The position numbers were made by a program, and so were the translations under genes. This document shows, piece after piece, positions 24,865 through 32,324 of a stretch of DNA of 64,000 nucleotides. The notes under the pieces are model-generated. The model was not told the origin of the DNA. It saw only the letters and a list, made by a program, of their open reading frames with translations, and did no database searches. Every line of letters starts with the position of its first letter. Position 1 is the first letter of the stretch. The DNA is from a virus: positions 62,001 through 126,000 of IMG/VR virus record IMGVR_UViG_3300035182_000826. The stretch is one strand, 5' to 3'.

Positions 24865-24900
24865 TAACCCACCAAAAAGTGCACAATTTTTGGTGGGTTA
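24865..24900 (+). terminator. Strong hairpin terminator upstream of the scaffold gene
   Basis: A 14-bp perfect stem (TAACCCACCAAAAA with TTTTTGGTGGGTTA) has an 8-base loop. It separates the protease unit from the scaffold-capsid unit, which has its own promoter box 14 bases further on. Confidence 0.8.
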
Positions 24901-24913
24901 TCTTGCATCTGCG

Positions 24914-24919
24914 TAAATA
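24914..24919 (+). promoter_or_regulatory. Late promoter box for scaffold and capsid genes
   Basis: GTAAATACC comes just after the terminator and 74 bases before the scaffold ATG, a longer leader than usual here. Confidence 0.6.
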
Positions 24920-24992
24920 CCACACCGAAACATGTTTTTAACATGCCACGGAATTTAGGAACATCGGGCAACCGATAAAAAAGGAGATAGCT

Positions 24993-25877
24993 ATGGACGA
25001 AATCCTAAAGAAGCTGCTTCAAACTGATCTTCTCAACGAAGAAACCAAGCAGCAAATCTCCGAACAATGGACAAAGGCAGTTGAAACCTTCAAGCAGCAA
25101 GTGCGCGAAGAAACAACGTTGGAAGTTCGTTCGGAGCTTGCTGAACAATGGATTCAAGAACGTGATGATCTGGTCTCGAAGGTAGATGCACTGGTTGCTC
25201 AAACCCTTGAGAATGAGCTAAGCGAGCTTCATGAAGAAATTGAACGCGCACGCACCCAAGAGGTTCGTTACGCTGAACAGCTTATCGAGCAAAAGCGTGA
25301 AATGGCTGAGCAAGTTGACGAAGAGCTTGATCGCCTCGTTGACAATATCGATAGCTTCTTCACACAGCGCCTCGAAGAAGAATTTGCAGAGCTCAATGAA
25401 GATCTCGCATTTGCACGTCAGAACGCCGTTGGCATGAAGATCTACGAAGCCTTTGCTTCTACCTTCGCTCAAGTCAATCGCAATGATGACAGCGCATCTT
25501 CTAAGGCACTTCGCTTGGAAGCACGTGTTGCTGAATTGGAAGAAGCTCTCACTGAATCTGAACAACAACGTCTGCAAGCAGCACGTACTGTTCAGATGGA
25601 AAAGCTACTTGGTAATTTGGCCGGCCAAAAGCGCGAACAAATGGAAATGCTTCTCCGTGGCGTTGAAACTAGCCGCCTGGAAGAATCATACAAGTATTTC
25701 ATTGGTAAGGTTCTGAAGGAAGATAAGCAGCAAGCTACCCAAGCAGCTACTACTCTGTCTGAAGGTCTTTCCACCCGTAAGACTACGCTTGTGACTGGTA
25801 ATACTCAACTAGCGGAATCTGTTCAAGGCGATGACTTCGCCGAAAATCTGAAGCGCCTTGCAGGCCTCAAGAAGTAA
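24993..25877 (+). CDS. gp22: Prohead core scaffold protein gp22
   Basis: The 294-residue protein is almost wholly helical and charged (Glu/Gln/Arg-rich), the composition of T4 gp22 scaffolds, which fill the prohead and are cut by gp21. Conserved-looking stretches include MKIYEAFASTFAQVN in the middle and ESYKYFIGKVLKE near the end. The start follows AAGGAG. The gene lies directly between the prohead protease unit and gp23, 24 bases before the capsid gene, and both use a similar, highly biased codon set, as expected for strong expression. Confidence 0.9.
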   Translation: MDEILKKLLQTDLLNEETKQQISEQWTKAVETFKQQVREETTLEVRSELAEQWIQERDDLVSKVDALVAQTLENELSELHEEIERARTQEVRYAEQLIEQKREMAEQVDEELDRLVDNIDSFFTQRLEEEFAELNEDLAFARQNAVGMKIYEAFASTFAQVNRNDDSASSKALRLEARVAELEEALTESEQQRLQAARTVQMEKLLGNLAGQKREQMEMLLRGVETSRLEESYKYFIGKVLKEDKQQATQAATTLSEGLSTRKTTLVTGNTQLAESVQGDDFAENLKRLAGLKK

Positions 25878-25901
25878 CCTGTCAACTTTTAGGAGACACT
25901 C

Positions 25902-27182
25902 ATGAATCTATTCGAACAAAAGCAATGGGATTCCGGTAAGGAAATCATGCTCGAGGGCCTGGAAGGTACCAAGCGTGACGTTGTTGCAATCCTTATGGAA
26001 AACCAACGTAAGCACCTGATGGAAACAGCCGCAGCTACTGCTGTTGACAGCACTGCAATCGGCAACTTCCAGAAGATCGCAATCCCAATGATCCGCCGTA
26101 TCATCCCTGGCACTCTGTCTACTGACCTGGTTGGTGTTCAGCCAATGCCTGGTCCAGTCAGCCTGGTGTACTCAATGCGTTTCGCCTTTGGTGAATCCGC
26201 TGACGGTAACGGCAGTGCTTCAAACGACATCACCGCTGGTGACGAAGTCTTTGCTAACAACAGCAAGATGAAGCGCTTCTACTCAACCGCTAACGTTGGC
26301 ACAACTGGCTACCCACCAGCTCTGACAGCCACAACTTCAACTGGTCTTGCTGCCAACACAGCTGACTATGAAGGTTACGGCGGTCGTGCAATGCGCCTCT
26401 CAGTGTTGAAGCAAACCATCACTGCTGGCTCACGTAAGTTGCAAGCTCGTTGGACCATGGAAGCTGCTCAAGACATGAGCGCACAACACGGTCTGAACCT
26501 CGAGAACGAACTGACAGCTGCTTTGTCAGCCCAGATCGCTCACGAAATCGACAACGAAATTCTGACTGACCTGTTGGCTCTCGCTGGCACGGCTTCTACC
26601 TATGACTTTGCAGCAGCCCCAGCTGGCTTCGCTCCAAACTTCATCGGTGACCGCTACGCTGAACTTGGTATCCTTGTGAACAAGCTCGCTAACGAAATCG
26701 GTGCTAAGACCCGTAAGGATCCAGGTAACTGGCTCGTCGGTTCACACCTCATCACCTCTATCCTGCAATCAGCATCGAAGTCTGTCTTCGCACCAACCGT
26801 GCAAGGTAACTTCTCTGATCCAACAGGAAACAAGATGGTTGGTGTCCTGAACGGTCGCATCAAGGTCTATTCTTACAACTGGGGTCTGAACGATGCTTGG
26901 TCATTCGACCCAGCTAACGTTGCAACCGCTACCGGTACAACTGGTGAAGACATCCTGATCGGTCTGAAGGGTGGCAACAGCGAACTCGACGCTGGCTACT
27001 TCTACTGCCCATACATCCCATTGGTTTCTTCCAATGTGGTCATGGATGCAAATACCTTCTCACCAGCAGTTTCGCTGATGACCAGATACGGTAAGGCAAC
27101 CTTCACCAACACCTCAACATCCCTCGGCAACAGTGCAGATTATTACGCTCGCGTCCGTGTGATGAACATCAGCTTCAGCTGA
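25902..27182 (+). CDS. gp23: Major capsid protein gp23
   Basis: The 426-residue protein follows AGGAG. Segments typical of the T4 gp23 family are IAIPMIRRIIPGTLSTDLVG, PGPVSLVYSMRF and, in the C-terminal half, KVYSYNWGLNDAW with GLKGGNSELDAGYFYCPY. The N-terminal 50 residues should be removed by gp21 during maturation (cleavage probably after a Glu). T4 gp23 is 521 residues, so this is a shorter version lacking much of the insertion domain. Codon use is strongly biased. Two stacked terminators follow. Confidence 0.95.
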   Translation: MNLFEQKQWDSGKEIMLEGLEGTKRDVVAILMENQRKHLMETAAATAVDSTAIGNFQKIAIPMIRRIIPGTLSTDLVGVQPMPGPVSLVYSMRFAFGESADGNGSASNDITAGDEVFANNSKMKRFYSTANVGTTGYPPALTATTSTGLAANTADYEGYGGRAMRLSVLKQTITAGSRKLQARWTMEAAQDMSAQHGLNLENELTAALSAQIAHEIDNEILTDLLALAGTASTYDFAAAPAGFAPNFIGDRYAELGILVNKLANEIGAKTRKDPGNWLVGSHLITSILQSASKSVFAPTVQGNFSDPTGNKMVGVLNGRIKVYSYNWGLNDAWSFDPANVATATGTTGEDILIGLKGGNSELDAGYFYCPYIPLVSSNVVMDANTFSPAVSLMTRYGKATFTNTSTSLGNSADYYARVRVMNISFS

Positions 27183-27187
27183 TCGTA

Positions 27188-27212
27188 AGTTGTTGCTCTG
27201 CAACAACTTTTT
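27188..27212 (+). terminator. Terminator 1 after the capsid gene
   Basis: AGTTGTTGC pairs with GCAACAACT around TCT and is followed by TTTTT. Confidence 0.9.
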
Positions 27213-27214
27213 AT

Positions 27215-27238
27215 AAAGGGGACCATTGGTCCCCTTTT
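27215..27238 (+). terminator. Terminator 2 after the capsid gene
   Basis: AAAGGGGACC pairs with GGTCCCCTTT around ATT, three bases after the first terminator; a tandem stop after the most highly expressed gene. The GGGGACCATTGGTCCCC core recurs at 35196-35212. Confidence 0.9.
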
Positions 27239-27291
27239 CTATTTCTCTGATTCCCAATCACCATAATAATACGCGCAGTTTCTGATTACAA

Positions 27292-27297
27292 TAAATA
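27292..27297 (+). promoter_or_regulatory. Late promoter box before the nuclease-acetyltransferase gene
   Basis: AATAAATACC lies 14 bases before the ATG at 27312. Confidence 0.55.
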
Positions 27298-27311
27298 CCT
27301 TGGAGGTTTTT

Positions 27312-28601
27312 ATGGCAATGAAACGACTGCGTGTTTGCGCGCAATGTAAGACAGAAGAATACACCTTCTCAAAGTCTGAAGTATGTGCTACTTGCGTATT
27401 AGAAAACAAACGCAGTGAGCAACTTGCTTTTGAAAAGCGCACGCTAGAGTCATATGGGTATAAGGTAATTTCAGGACCAACTGTAGATGCACACAACCAT
27501 CGAAAATGGAAAGTCATAACACCATGTTGTGGACAAGAATATGAGCCACTTTTCATTAGTGTTCAGGCAATGATGGATCGTCGCGGCCGGCCTCCATGTA
27601 ACCATTGTGGTGGCAAAGAGCGAATGAGTAAGGCGCTTGACGCTTATGTTGAGCGATACGGTGTAAATTATGATCCGCGTGCGTTTAAAGATTACACCTC
27701 AATCGTGAGAAAAGTAAGTGAAATCTCTTACGCTAGTTGGCGGCACCTCATAAATCCTGAAGGTGTTACTAGAGGTCAGCATGATTGGCATTTGGACCAC
27801 AAGGTTCCAATTAGTTGGTGTTTCAAGAACGGAATCTCTCCTTATCACGTTGGTTTGTTTACCAATCTGCAAATGCTGCTTGGTGCTGAGAACATTTCTA
27901 AACATGACAAGGTGCCAGAAAATGTGAATGATATTCTTTACGGCAATGTCTTGAATGTCTTAAGTTATCACACCCCCGTTTTTCAGGTGGGCCGATTAAA
28001 TCTATGGCCGCATGATCTTCATAAAACAGAGGTCGTAAACTCAATGTTGGCGTACAGACTAGGGTTTACAAGAAAGCTAAATGCTCGTGACTTAGAGATT
28101 AAGGAAGTGCCAAAGTCAATGGCAAAATTGTTTCTAGATAAGAATCATCTGGCTGGTGTTGCAGGCTGCTCATATGCTTTAGGTTTATTTGAAAGCAATC
28201 AGCTAGTGATGTTGGTGACACTTGGAAAGCCAAGGTTTTCATCAAAGGCAGATCTGGAAGTGGTTAGACTAGCCGTTGCTAGCGGAACATCAATTCGTGG
28301 TGGCGCAAGCAAACTTTTCAGCTTTATCAAGAAAGAGCTGAATTGCTCAATCTTGACTTATTCAGATAAGCTTGTTGGATCGGGGGCCGTGTATAAGTTA
28401 TCAGGGTTTGAACTCGACGGTGAAACTGGCCCCGGTTATTTTTGGGAACGACGCGGTGAAATCTTAAGCAGGTATGAATCTCAAAAACATAAGCTAGCCA
28501 CAATGGAAAACTTTGATCCATCTAAATCTGAATCTGTTATTATGGAAGAAGCTGGCTGGAGAAAGGTGCTGACACCTGGAAATTTGCGTTGGATATTGTA
28601 A
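27312..28601 (+). CDS. HNH nuclease fused to GNAT-like domain (putative mobile endonuclease)
   Basis: The 429-residue protein starts at ATG 27312 after GGAGG. An N-terminal zinc-finger-like region (CAQCK, CATC, then CCGQ and CNHCGG) precedes an HNH-type core, WHLDHKVPISWCF with TNLQMLLGAENISKHDK. The last 180 residues form an acyltransferase-like domain (VVRLAVASGTSIRGGASKLF) ending in GYFWERRG and LSRYESQKHKL. The same C-terminal domain occurs in the gene at 43356, which has a different nuclease. It sits right after the capsid gene, a typical place for free-standing homing endonucleases in T4-like phages. Its stop overlaps the next promoter box. Confidence 0.7.
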   Translation: MAMKRLRVCAQCKTEEYTFSKSEVCATCVLENKRSEQLAFEKRTLESYGYKVISGPTVDAHNHRKWKVITPCCGQEYEPLFISVQAMMDRRGRPPCNHCGGKERMSKALDAYVERYGVNYDPRAFKDYTSIVRKVSEISYASWRHLINPEGVTRGQHDWHLDHKVPISWCFKNGISPYHVGLFTNLQMLLGAENISKHDKVPENVNDILYGNVLNVLSYHTPVFQVGRLNLWPHDLHKTEVVNSMLAYRLGFTRKLNARDLEIKEVPKSMAKLFLDKNHLAGVAGCSYALGLFESNQLVMLVTLGKPRFSSKADLEVVRLAVASGTSIRGGASKLFSFIKKELNCSILTYSDKLVGSGAVYKLSGFELDGETGPGYFWERRGEILSRYESQKHKLATMENFDPSKSESVIMEEAGWRKVLTPGNLRWIL

Positions 28602-28604
28602 ATA
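28599..28604 (+). promoter_or_regulatory. T4-type late promoter box TAAATA
   Basis: GTAAATACGG includes the TAA stop of the preceding gene and lies 16 bases before the ATG at 28621. Confidence 0.5.
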
Positions 28605-28620
28605 CGGCACGGGGGATGCC

Positions 28621-28974
28621 ATGTCGCAATTCAAATTACTGTTCGAAGCAACTAGCAAGTGGGCGCCAATGCCATCTAAGGAAAACCATGCATCATGGTA
28701 CAACCTCAGTGAAGGCGTTGTAAAGCGTGATGGCGAAAATGAGACTTATCGCGCTAGACCTGGCTGGCCAGAAGAAAAGCCAGCAGCTCCAGCAGCTAAG
28801 CAGAAGCCAACTGGCTTTGAGACAAGAATCAAGAACTTGGCCAAGGCAGCTAATGTGTCTGAAACCGAGGTTCTGAACATTTACACTGATGAACATGAGA
28901 AAGCGCAGCACATTGACAAGAGCCGCCGAGCTCAGTTCATTTGGGCCGCCGTAAAAAGACGACTTGGCGTCTAA
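28621..28974 (+). CDS. Hypothetical protein, possibly virion-associated
   Basis: This 117-residue protein begins SQFKLLFEATSKWAPMP. A Trp/Pro-rich first half and a Pro/Ala linker (KPAAPAAKQKP) lead to a helical C-terminal domain, TRIKNLAKAANVSETEVLNI. After its TAA the same frame stays open for 28 more codons (FGPSSPEELARMASGLKSRK), which look protein-like and may be a lost C-terminal extension. Function is unknown; it has its own late promoter box. Confidence 0.7.
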   Translation: MSQFKLLFEATSKWAPMPSKENHASWYNLSEGVVKRDGENETYRARPGWPEEKPAAPAAKQKPTGFETRIKNLAKAANVSETEVLNIYTDEHEKAQHIDKSRRAQFIWAAVKRRLGV

Positions 28975-29043
28975 AGTGTGTTTGGTCCATCAAGCCCTGA
29001 AGAACTCGCAAGAATGGCTTCTGGCTTGAAGTCACGGAAAGAC

Positions 29044-29074
29044 AAAGGGGCTCAGTGAGCCCCCTTTTCTTTTT
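29044..29074 (+). terminator. Rho-independent terminator
   Basis: GGGGCTC pairs with GAGCCCC around AGT within an AAA/TTT extension, followed by TTTTCTTTTTG. It closes the 28621 unit. Confidence 0.85.
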
Positions 29075-29124
29075 GTCCCGTGCGAAAAGTAATCCTCTGC
29101 CTTGTGCAGGTGTATGATTCACAA

Positions 29125-29430
29125 ATGAAGAGCACTTACACTGTTAGATTGTCATCTCACAAAATGGCGATTCTTGATACGGTGGATTACTACGGCCGTG
29201 GCCGTATCATCACCAGAATCAATGTGCCTGTTGAATTCACTGGTAAAGGTCATGGACGAGACCTTCTGGCGCAGGTCATCGCGGATGCTGATCGAGACGG
29301 GGTGACGTTGTTCCTGGAAATCTTCAGTACAGGAGCGATGTTATATGATGAGCTTGAGGCATGGTATATGCGTCATGGTTTCAAGCGGTGGAAGGGTGTG
29401 TACAGACGGGTTCCTGAGGTGAAGAAATGA
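29125..29430 (+). CDS. GNAT-family N-acetyltransferase
   Basis: About 101 residues from the ATG at 29125; the frame is open back to a GTG at 29080, and no clear ribosome site decides the start. The core has the GNAT acetyl-CoA loop, VPVEFTGKGHGRDLLAQVI (Q/RxxGxG/A-like), and the C-terminal strand GFKRWKGVYRR. It is a minimal GNAT. It is coupled by ATGA to the next gene, a papain/transglutaminase-like protein, so the two may act on the same substrate. Codon use is GC-richer than in the structural genes. Confidence 0.7.
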   Translation: MKSTYTVRLSSHKMAILDTVDYYGRGRIITRINVPVEFTGKGHGRDLLAQVIADADRDGVTLFLEIFSTGAMLYDELEAWYMRHGFKRWKGVYRRVPEVKK

Positions 29431-29876
29431 AACTGAAGAACGTCAAGAACACGAGAGGCGCCGTCCAAGTCCGGCGGCCGCGAAACCTTCAGCAAACAAA
29501 GATGTCACTTGTTTCTCGGATCGCCAATGAGACACGTATCTGGGCTGAACGCACGAACGAAAAGCTTGACGATCCATTTGATTCAAATCTAACGGGCATG
29601 TGTGCGATCGCCGCGGCACGCCTGTTCCTGAATCTGCAAAAAGAAAAGATTGATGCACGGATCGTTGCGAACAATCTTCACTGCTTTGTGACATGTGATG
29701 ACATTGTGGTTGACGTGACTGCATCGCAATTTGGCTATTCTGATGTCACGGTCATCAAGCGCGATATCGCAGAAAAGATCGACCATTGGAAGACAGTGCA
29801 TGTCTTTGAAGATGTTGATGCACTTGTGAAGTGGCAACTTGATTCCCGTTGGCCGCCGAACCAGATTGCTGACTAA
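29427..29876 (+). CDS. Papain/transglutaminase-fold protein (putative cysteine peptidase-like)
   Basis: The 149-residue protein has a basic N-terminal tail. A Cys-His-Asp order follows, typical of transglutaminase-like folds: LTGMCAIAAARLF supplies the Cys, NLHCFVTCDD the His and VVDVTASQFG the Asp. Similar small phage proteins are usually annotated as unknown. The fold call is mine, from the motif order. It is coupled by ATGA to the GNAT gene. Substrate and activity are unknown. Confidence 0.55.
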   Translation: MKLKNVKNTRGAVQVRRPRNLQQTKMSLVSRIANETRIWAERTNEKLDDPFDSNLTGMCAIAAARLFLNLQKEKIDARIVANNLHCFVTCDDIVVDVTASQFGYSDVTVIKRDIAEKIDHWKTVHVFEDVDALVKWQLDSRWPPNQIAD

Positions 29877-29894
29877 ACACTTCCATAGGAGTGA

Positions 29895-30116
29895 TTCAAG
29901 TTCATCAAGAACTTCGACGCATACCCGTTTGACGTTGAAATCAGGGGCGAATTCTCCGTGTACTTGTAGAACTGGATCGTGTTCTGGCCGTTCTACCTGA
30001 TCGATCTTTTCATTGGCCGAGGCCTGCGTGAATGGTCAAGGCGGATTTCCACCCACTTTGGCAAGATCTTCCAGTACATGCTGGACTCATCTGCCTCGTC
30101 CAAGTTCAAGAGCTAA
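29895..30116 (+). pseudogene. Small membrane-protein-like ORF without start codon and with in-frame TAG
   Basis: After AGGAG at 29887-29891 the frame reads FKFIKNFDAYPFDVEIRGEF, then SVYL, a TAG at 29967-29969, then NWIVFWPFYLIDLFIGRGL and an amphipathic tail to TAA at 30116. The hydrophobic segment straddles the TAG. No ATG, GTG or TTG opens the frame. Ribosome site and following terminator are intact, so the gene seems recently broken; suppression of the amber codon is a less likely alternative. Confidence 0.5.
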
Positions 30117-30134
30117 TCCATCACAATCAGGATT

Positions 30135-30158
30135 AAAAGGGCCATTTGGCCCTTTTCT
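30135..30158 (+). terminator. Rho-independent terminator
   Basis: AAAAGGGCCA pairs with TGGCCCTTTT around TT, followed by CTTGTTT. It marks the end of the coding block before the repeat field. Confidence 0.85.
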
Positions 30159-30179
30159 TGTTTCTGAGATCTAACATCT

Positions 30180-31660
30180 CGGACATTACATGTGGCTTGC
30201 ACATCATCTCTGTCAAGTTCTGATGTCAACCAAATCAATCACTGCCGAGCATGGTGCTAGGCACCTGATTTGTGTGCCGTACTCGATCGACAATCTTCAT
30301 GTCAAATCCGCGCGTATCACAGAGATTGAGAGCCAATGACGGATTGTTAGCTCTAGAGTCATTATGCGCATTAGCCGCGCGGGTTCAACGCGGGCCGGCG
30401 ACACGAGGCGACGCCGGCTCACCTCGACTAAGTGCTGTGCATAACTTATTGCCCGCACTGTCCGGTGTGAGCCGGACCTCACCGGTGTCGCCGAGGTGGT
30501 GCTCTATCGCTTAAGGCGAGCTGCACTTAAGCAAAGGTGTCAAATTAGGTGGTGTTCTTTGTGGTAAGGTGTTCTTTGTTTGTGTGCAGTGTGCGCAGAG
30601 CGCATTAGCCGACGAATAGCGGGTTCAATGGATTCTTCAATGGATTCTTCAATGGATTCTTCATTGGAGAGAGGTGATCAGTTCTTCATTGGAGTCAGTC
30701 ATAGTCGCTCTCACAGCGCGTGCTCATAGAGCGCATTAGCCGACGAATAGCGGGTTCAACGGGTTCGTAGGTGACCAGTTCTTCAGGTTCTTCATTGGAG
30801 TGAGGGTGGTGCTCTTAGTGGTGAGGCGTACACAGAGCGCATTAGCCGACGAATAGCGGGTTCAATGGGTTCAATGGGTTCAATGGGTTCAATGGATTCA
30901 ATGGATTCAATGGATTCAATGGATTCAATGGATTCAATGGATTCAATGGATTCAATGGATTCAATGGATTCAATGGATTCAATGGATTCAATGGATTCAA
31001 TGGATTCAATGGATTCTTCATTGGAGTAGGTGGTCAGTTCTTCAGGTTCTTCATTGGAGTAGGTGGTGTTCTTTGTGTTTGTGTGTGGTGCTCATAGAGC
31101 GCATTAGCCGACGAATAGCGGGTTCAATATCATCCGGCGACACGAGGCGACGCCGGCTCACACCGGACAGTACAGCCAATAAGTTATGCATAGCACATAG
31201 CCGGTGTGAGCCGGACCTCACCGGTGTCGCCGAGGCTGTGCTCTATCGCTTATGGCGAACTGCACTTAAGAAATGTGTCAAATTAGGTGGTGTGCTCACA
31301 GTGCGCGCTCATAGAGCGCATTAGCCGACGAATAGCGGGTTCAATGGATTCTTCATTGGAGTAGATGATCAGTTCTTCATTGGAGTGGGGGTCAGTTTTT
31401 GTGGTGAGGCGTTCACAGAGCGCATTAGCCGACAGATAGCGGGTTCAATGGATTCTTCAACAAGTTCTTCATTGGAGTGGGTGGTCAGTTGCTCACAGTG
31501 CAGTGTGCGCAGAGCGCATTAGCCGACGAATAGCGGGTTCAATGGATTCTTCACGCAGTGTGTACACAGAGCGCATTAGCCGAGCACCACCTCGGCGACA
31601 CGAGGCGACGCCGGCTCACCCCGTATTAGCGACTCAATAAGTTATGCACCACATAGGCCC
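30180..31660. repeat. Repeat field 1: interspersed palindromic units, GCATTAGCCGACGAATAGC units and short tandem repeats
   Basis: A 1.5-kb stretch without convincing genes. The GCATTAGCCGACGAATAGC motif (within GAGCGC...GGGTTCAA) occurs at about 30598, 30728, 30835, 31097, 31314, 31418 (variant) and 31512, and partly at 30364 and 31568. Between copies are variants of TGGATTCTTCATTGGAG. Two longer GC-rich units (about 30385-30550 and 31128-31288) and a partial one (31590-31650) hold CGGCGACACGAGGCGACGCC, CTCACCGGTGTCGCCGAGG and DnaA-box-like TTATGCACA (minus, 30436-30444) with near matches at 31184 and 31642. Orientation is opposite to field 2. A replication origin or recombination hot spot is the likeliest role. 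Confidence 0.8.
30861..31016. repeat. 9-bp tandem repeat (TTCAATGGA), about 17 copies
   Basis: Four units of TTCAATGGG are followed by about thirteen of TTCAATGGA without interruption. The array grows out of the GGGTTCAATGG end of a GCATTAGCC unit, so it probably arose by slippage from it. It is not conserved in field 2. Confidence 0.9.
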
Positions 31661-31734
31661 GGCAATTGCCGGGCCACCACCGGCAAAACCCAAGCACAGT
31701 GTGCTAAGGTGCCTAGGTTTCTTAAAATGTCACT

Positions 31735-31773
31735 ATGACATTCGAAGCCTGGCTGGACGACTACTACGCATGA
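31735..31773 (+). CDS. 12-residue mini-ORF
   Basis: MTFEAWLDDYYA is encoded from 31735 and its TGA overlaps the next ATG (ATGA at 31770). The first residues resemble the N-termini of small phage proteins, so it may be a truncated gene kept for translational coupling. There is no clear ribosome site. Confidence 0.3.
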   Translation: MTFEAWLDDYYA

Positions 31774-31862
31774 GCAAGTTCTGGTACATGATCGGCATTG
31801 ACCAATTTCTGCATATGCTCACGTATCTGGGTTTCGTTGCGTTTTTGTGTGGAGTACATTAA
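31770..31862 (+). CDS. 30-residue membrane peptide upstream of the acyl carrier protein
   Basis: MSKFWYMIGIDQFLHMLTYL and a hydrophobic end form one probable membrane helix. Its ATG overlaps the mini-ORF stop, and its TAA overlaps the ATG of the acyl carrier protein gene (TAATG), which suggests coupled expression. The reading is based on overlaps and hydrophobicity only. Confidence 0.4.
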   Translation: MSKFWYMIGIDQFLHMLTYLGFVAFLCGVH

Positions 31863-32182
31863 TGGTTTCGATTGCAAAGACAATTGACCAAGAGGTCGAA
31901 AGAATTGTTCTTGAACATGTCAGGTATCAGACATCTGATGATGATCTTGAGCTAATTGATCTTCGGCGTCCATTTGAGGATCTGACAATTGACAGTCTAG
32001 ATTTGATTGAGATTGTCATGATGTGTGAAGATGATCTGGACCCCCTGATCACCCGTTTGAATAACGCTGGAGAAAATATCAGCCACGAAGTTTCTTACAT
32101 CCCAGAAGAAATTGTTGAAAATTTCAAGACCCCTTATGACATCATCGTTTACGCGCAAAACAAATTGAAGGAGAATTTGTAA
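31862..32182 (+). CDS. Acyl carrier protein-like protein
   Basis: The 106-residue protein has the 4'-phosphopantetheine site context DSLDLIEIVMMCEDD (Ser about residue 41-43) preceded by the helix-capping FEDLTI. Its helices are acidic, as in ACPs. An insertion of about 25 residues (PLITRLNNAGENISHEVSYI) separates helix 2 from the C-terminal PYDIIVYAQNKL helix. The ATG at 31862 is chosen because TGGAG precedes it. ACPs carry acyl chains on a cofactor added by host enzymes. No fatty acid or polyketide enzyme is visible nearby. The gene is followed without gap by a 44-residue gene. Confidence 0.75.
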   Translation: MVSIAKTIDQEVERIVLEHVRYQTSDDDLELIDLRRPFEDLTIDSLDLIEIVMMCEDDLDPLITRLNNAGENISHEVSYIPEEIVENFKTPYDIIVYAQNKLKENL

Positions 32183-32316
32183 TGATCCATGGAACACGCT
32201 CCCACTCAGTTAAGAAGAACCGTGAAGTTCACGTTGCTGAATATGCAGAGGCACTTGTCGAATATCACACTCGACTGCTCCAAGATCTGGAACTTGGTTC
32301 TTCTCTCTCCTTCTGA
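32182..32316 (+). CDS. 44-residue hypothetical protein
   Basis: The ATG follows AAGGAGA and overlaps the ACP stop. The protein (MIHGTRSHSVKKNREVHVAE...) is basic at the start and helical after that. It lies between the ACP and MazG-like genes, eight bases before the latter. The size and coupling support a real gene; the function is unknown. Confidence 0.65.
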   Translation: MIHGTRSHSVKKNREVHVAEYAEALVEYHTRLLQDLELGSSLSF

Positions 32317-32324
32317 GGTTACCT

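Noticed and set aside
30590-31600. Regular GCATTAGCC units with variable stretches between them, like a CRISPR array
   Set aside because: Spacer lengths vary from about 65 to over 200 bases, the spacers are related to each other (TGGATTCTTCATTGGAG variants), and no cas gene is present.
30240-31660. Possible tRNA-like GGGTTCAA segments
   Set aside because: The repeated GCGGGTTCAA resembles a T-arm, but no cloverleaf with acceptor and anticodon arms could be built; no tRNA was recognised in the window.
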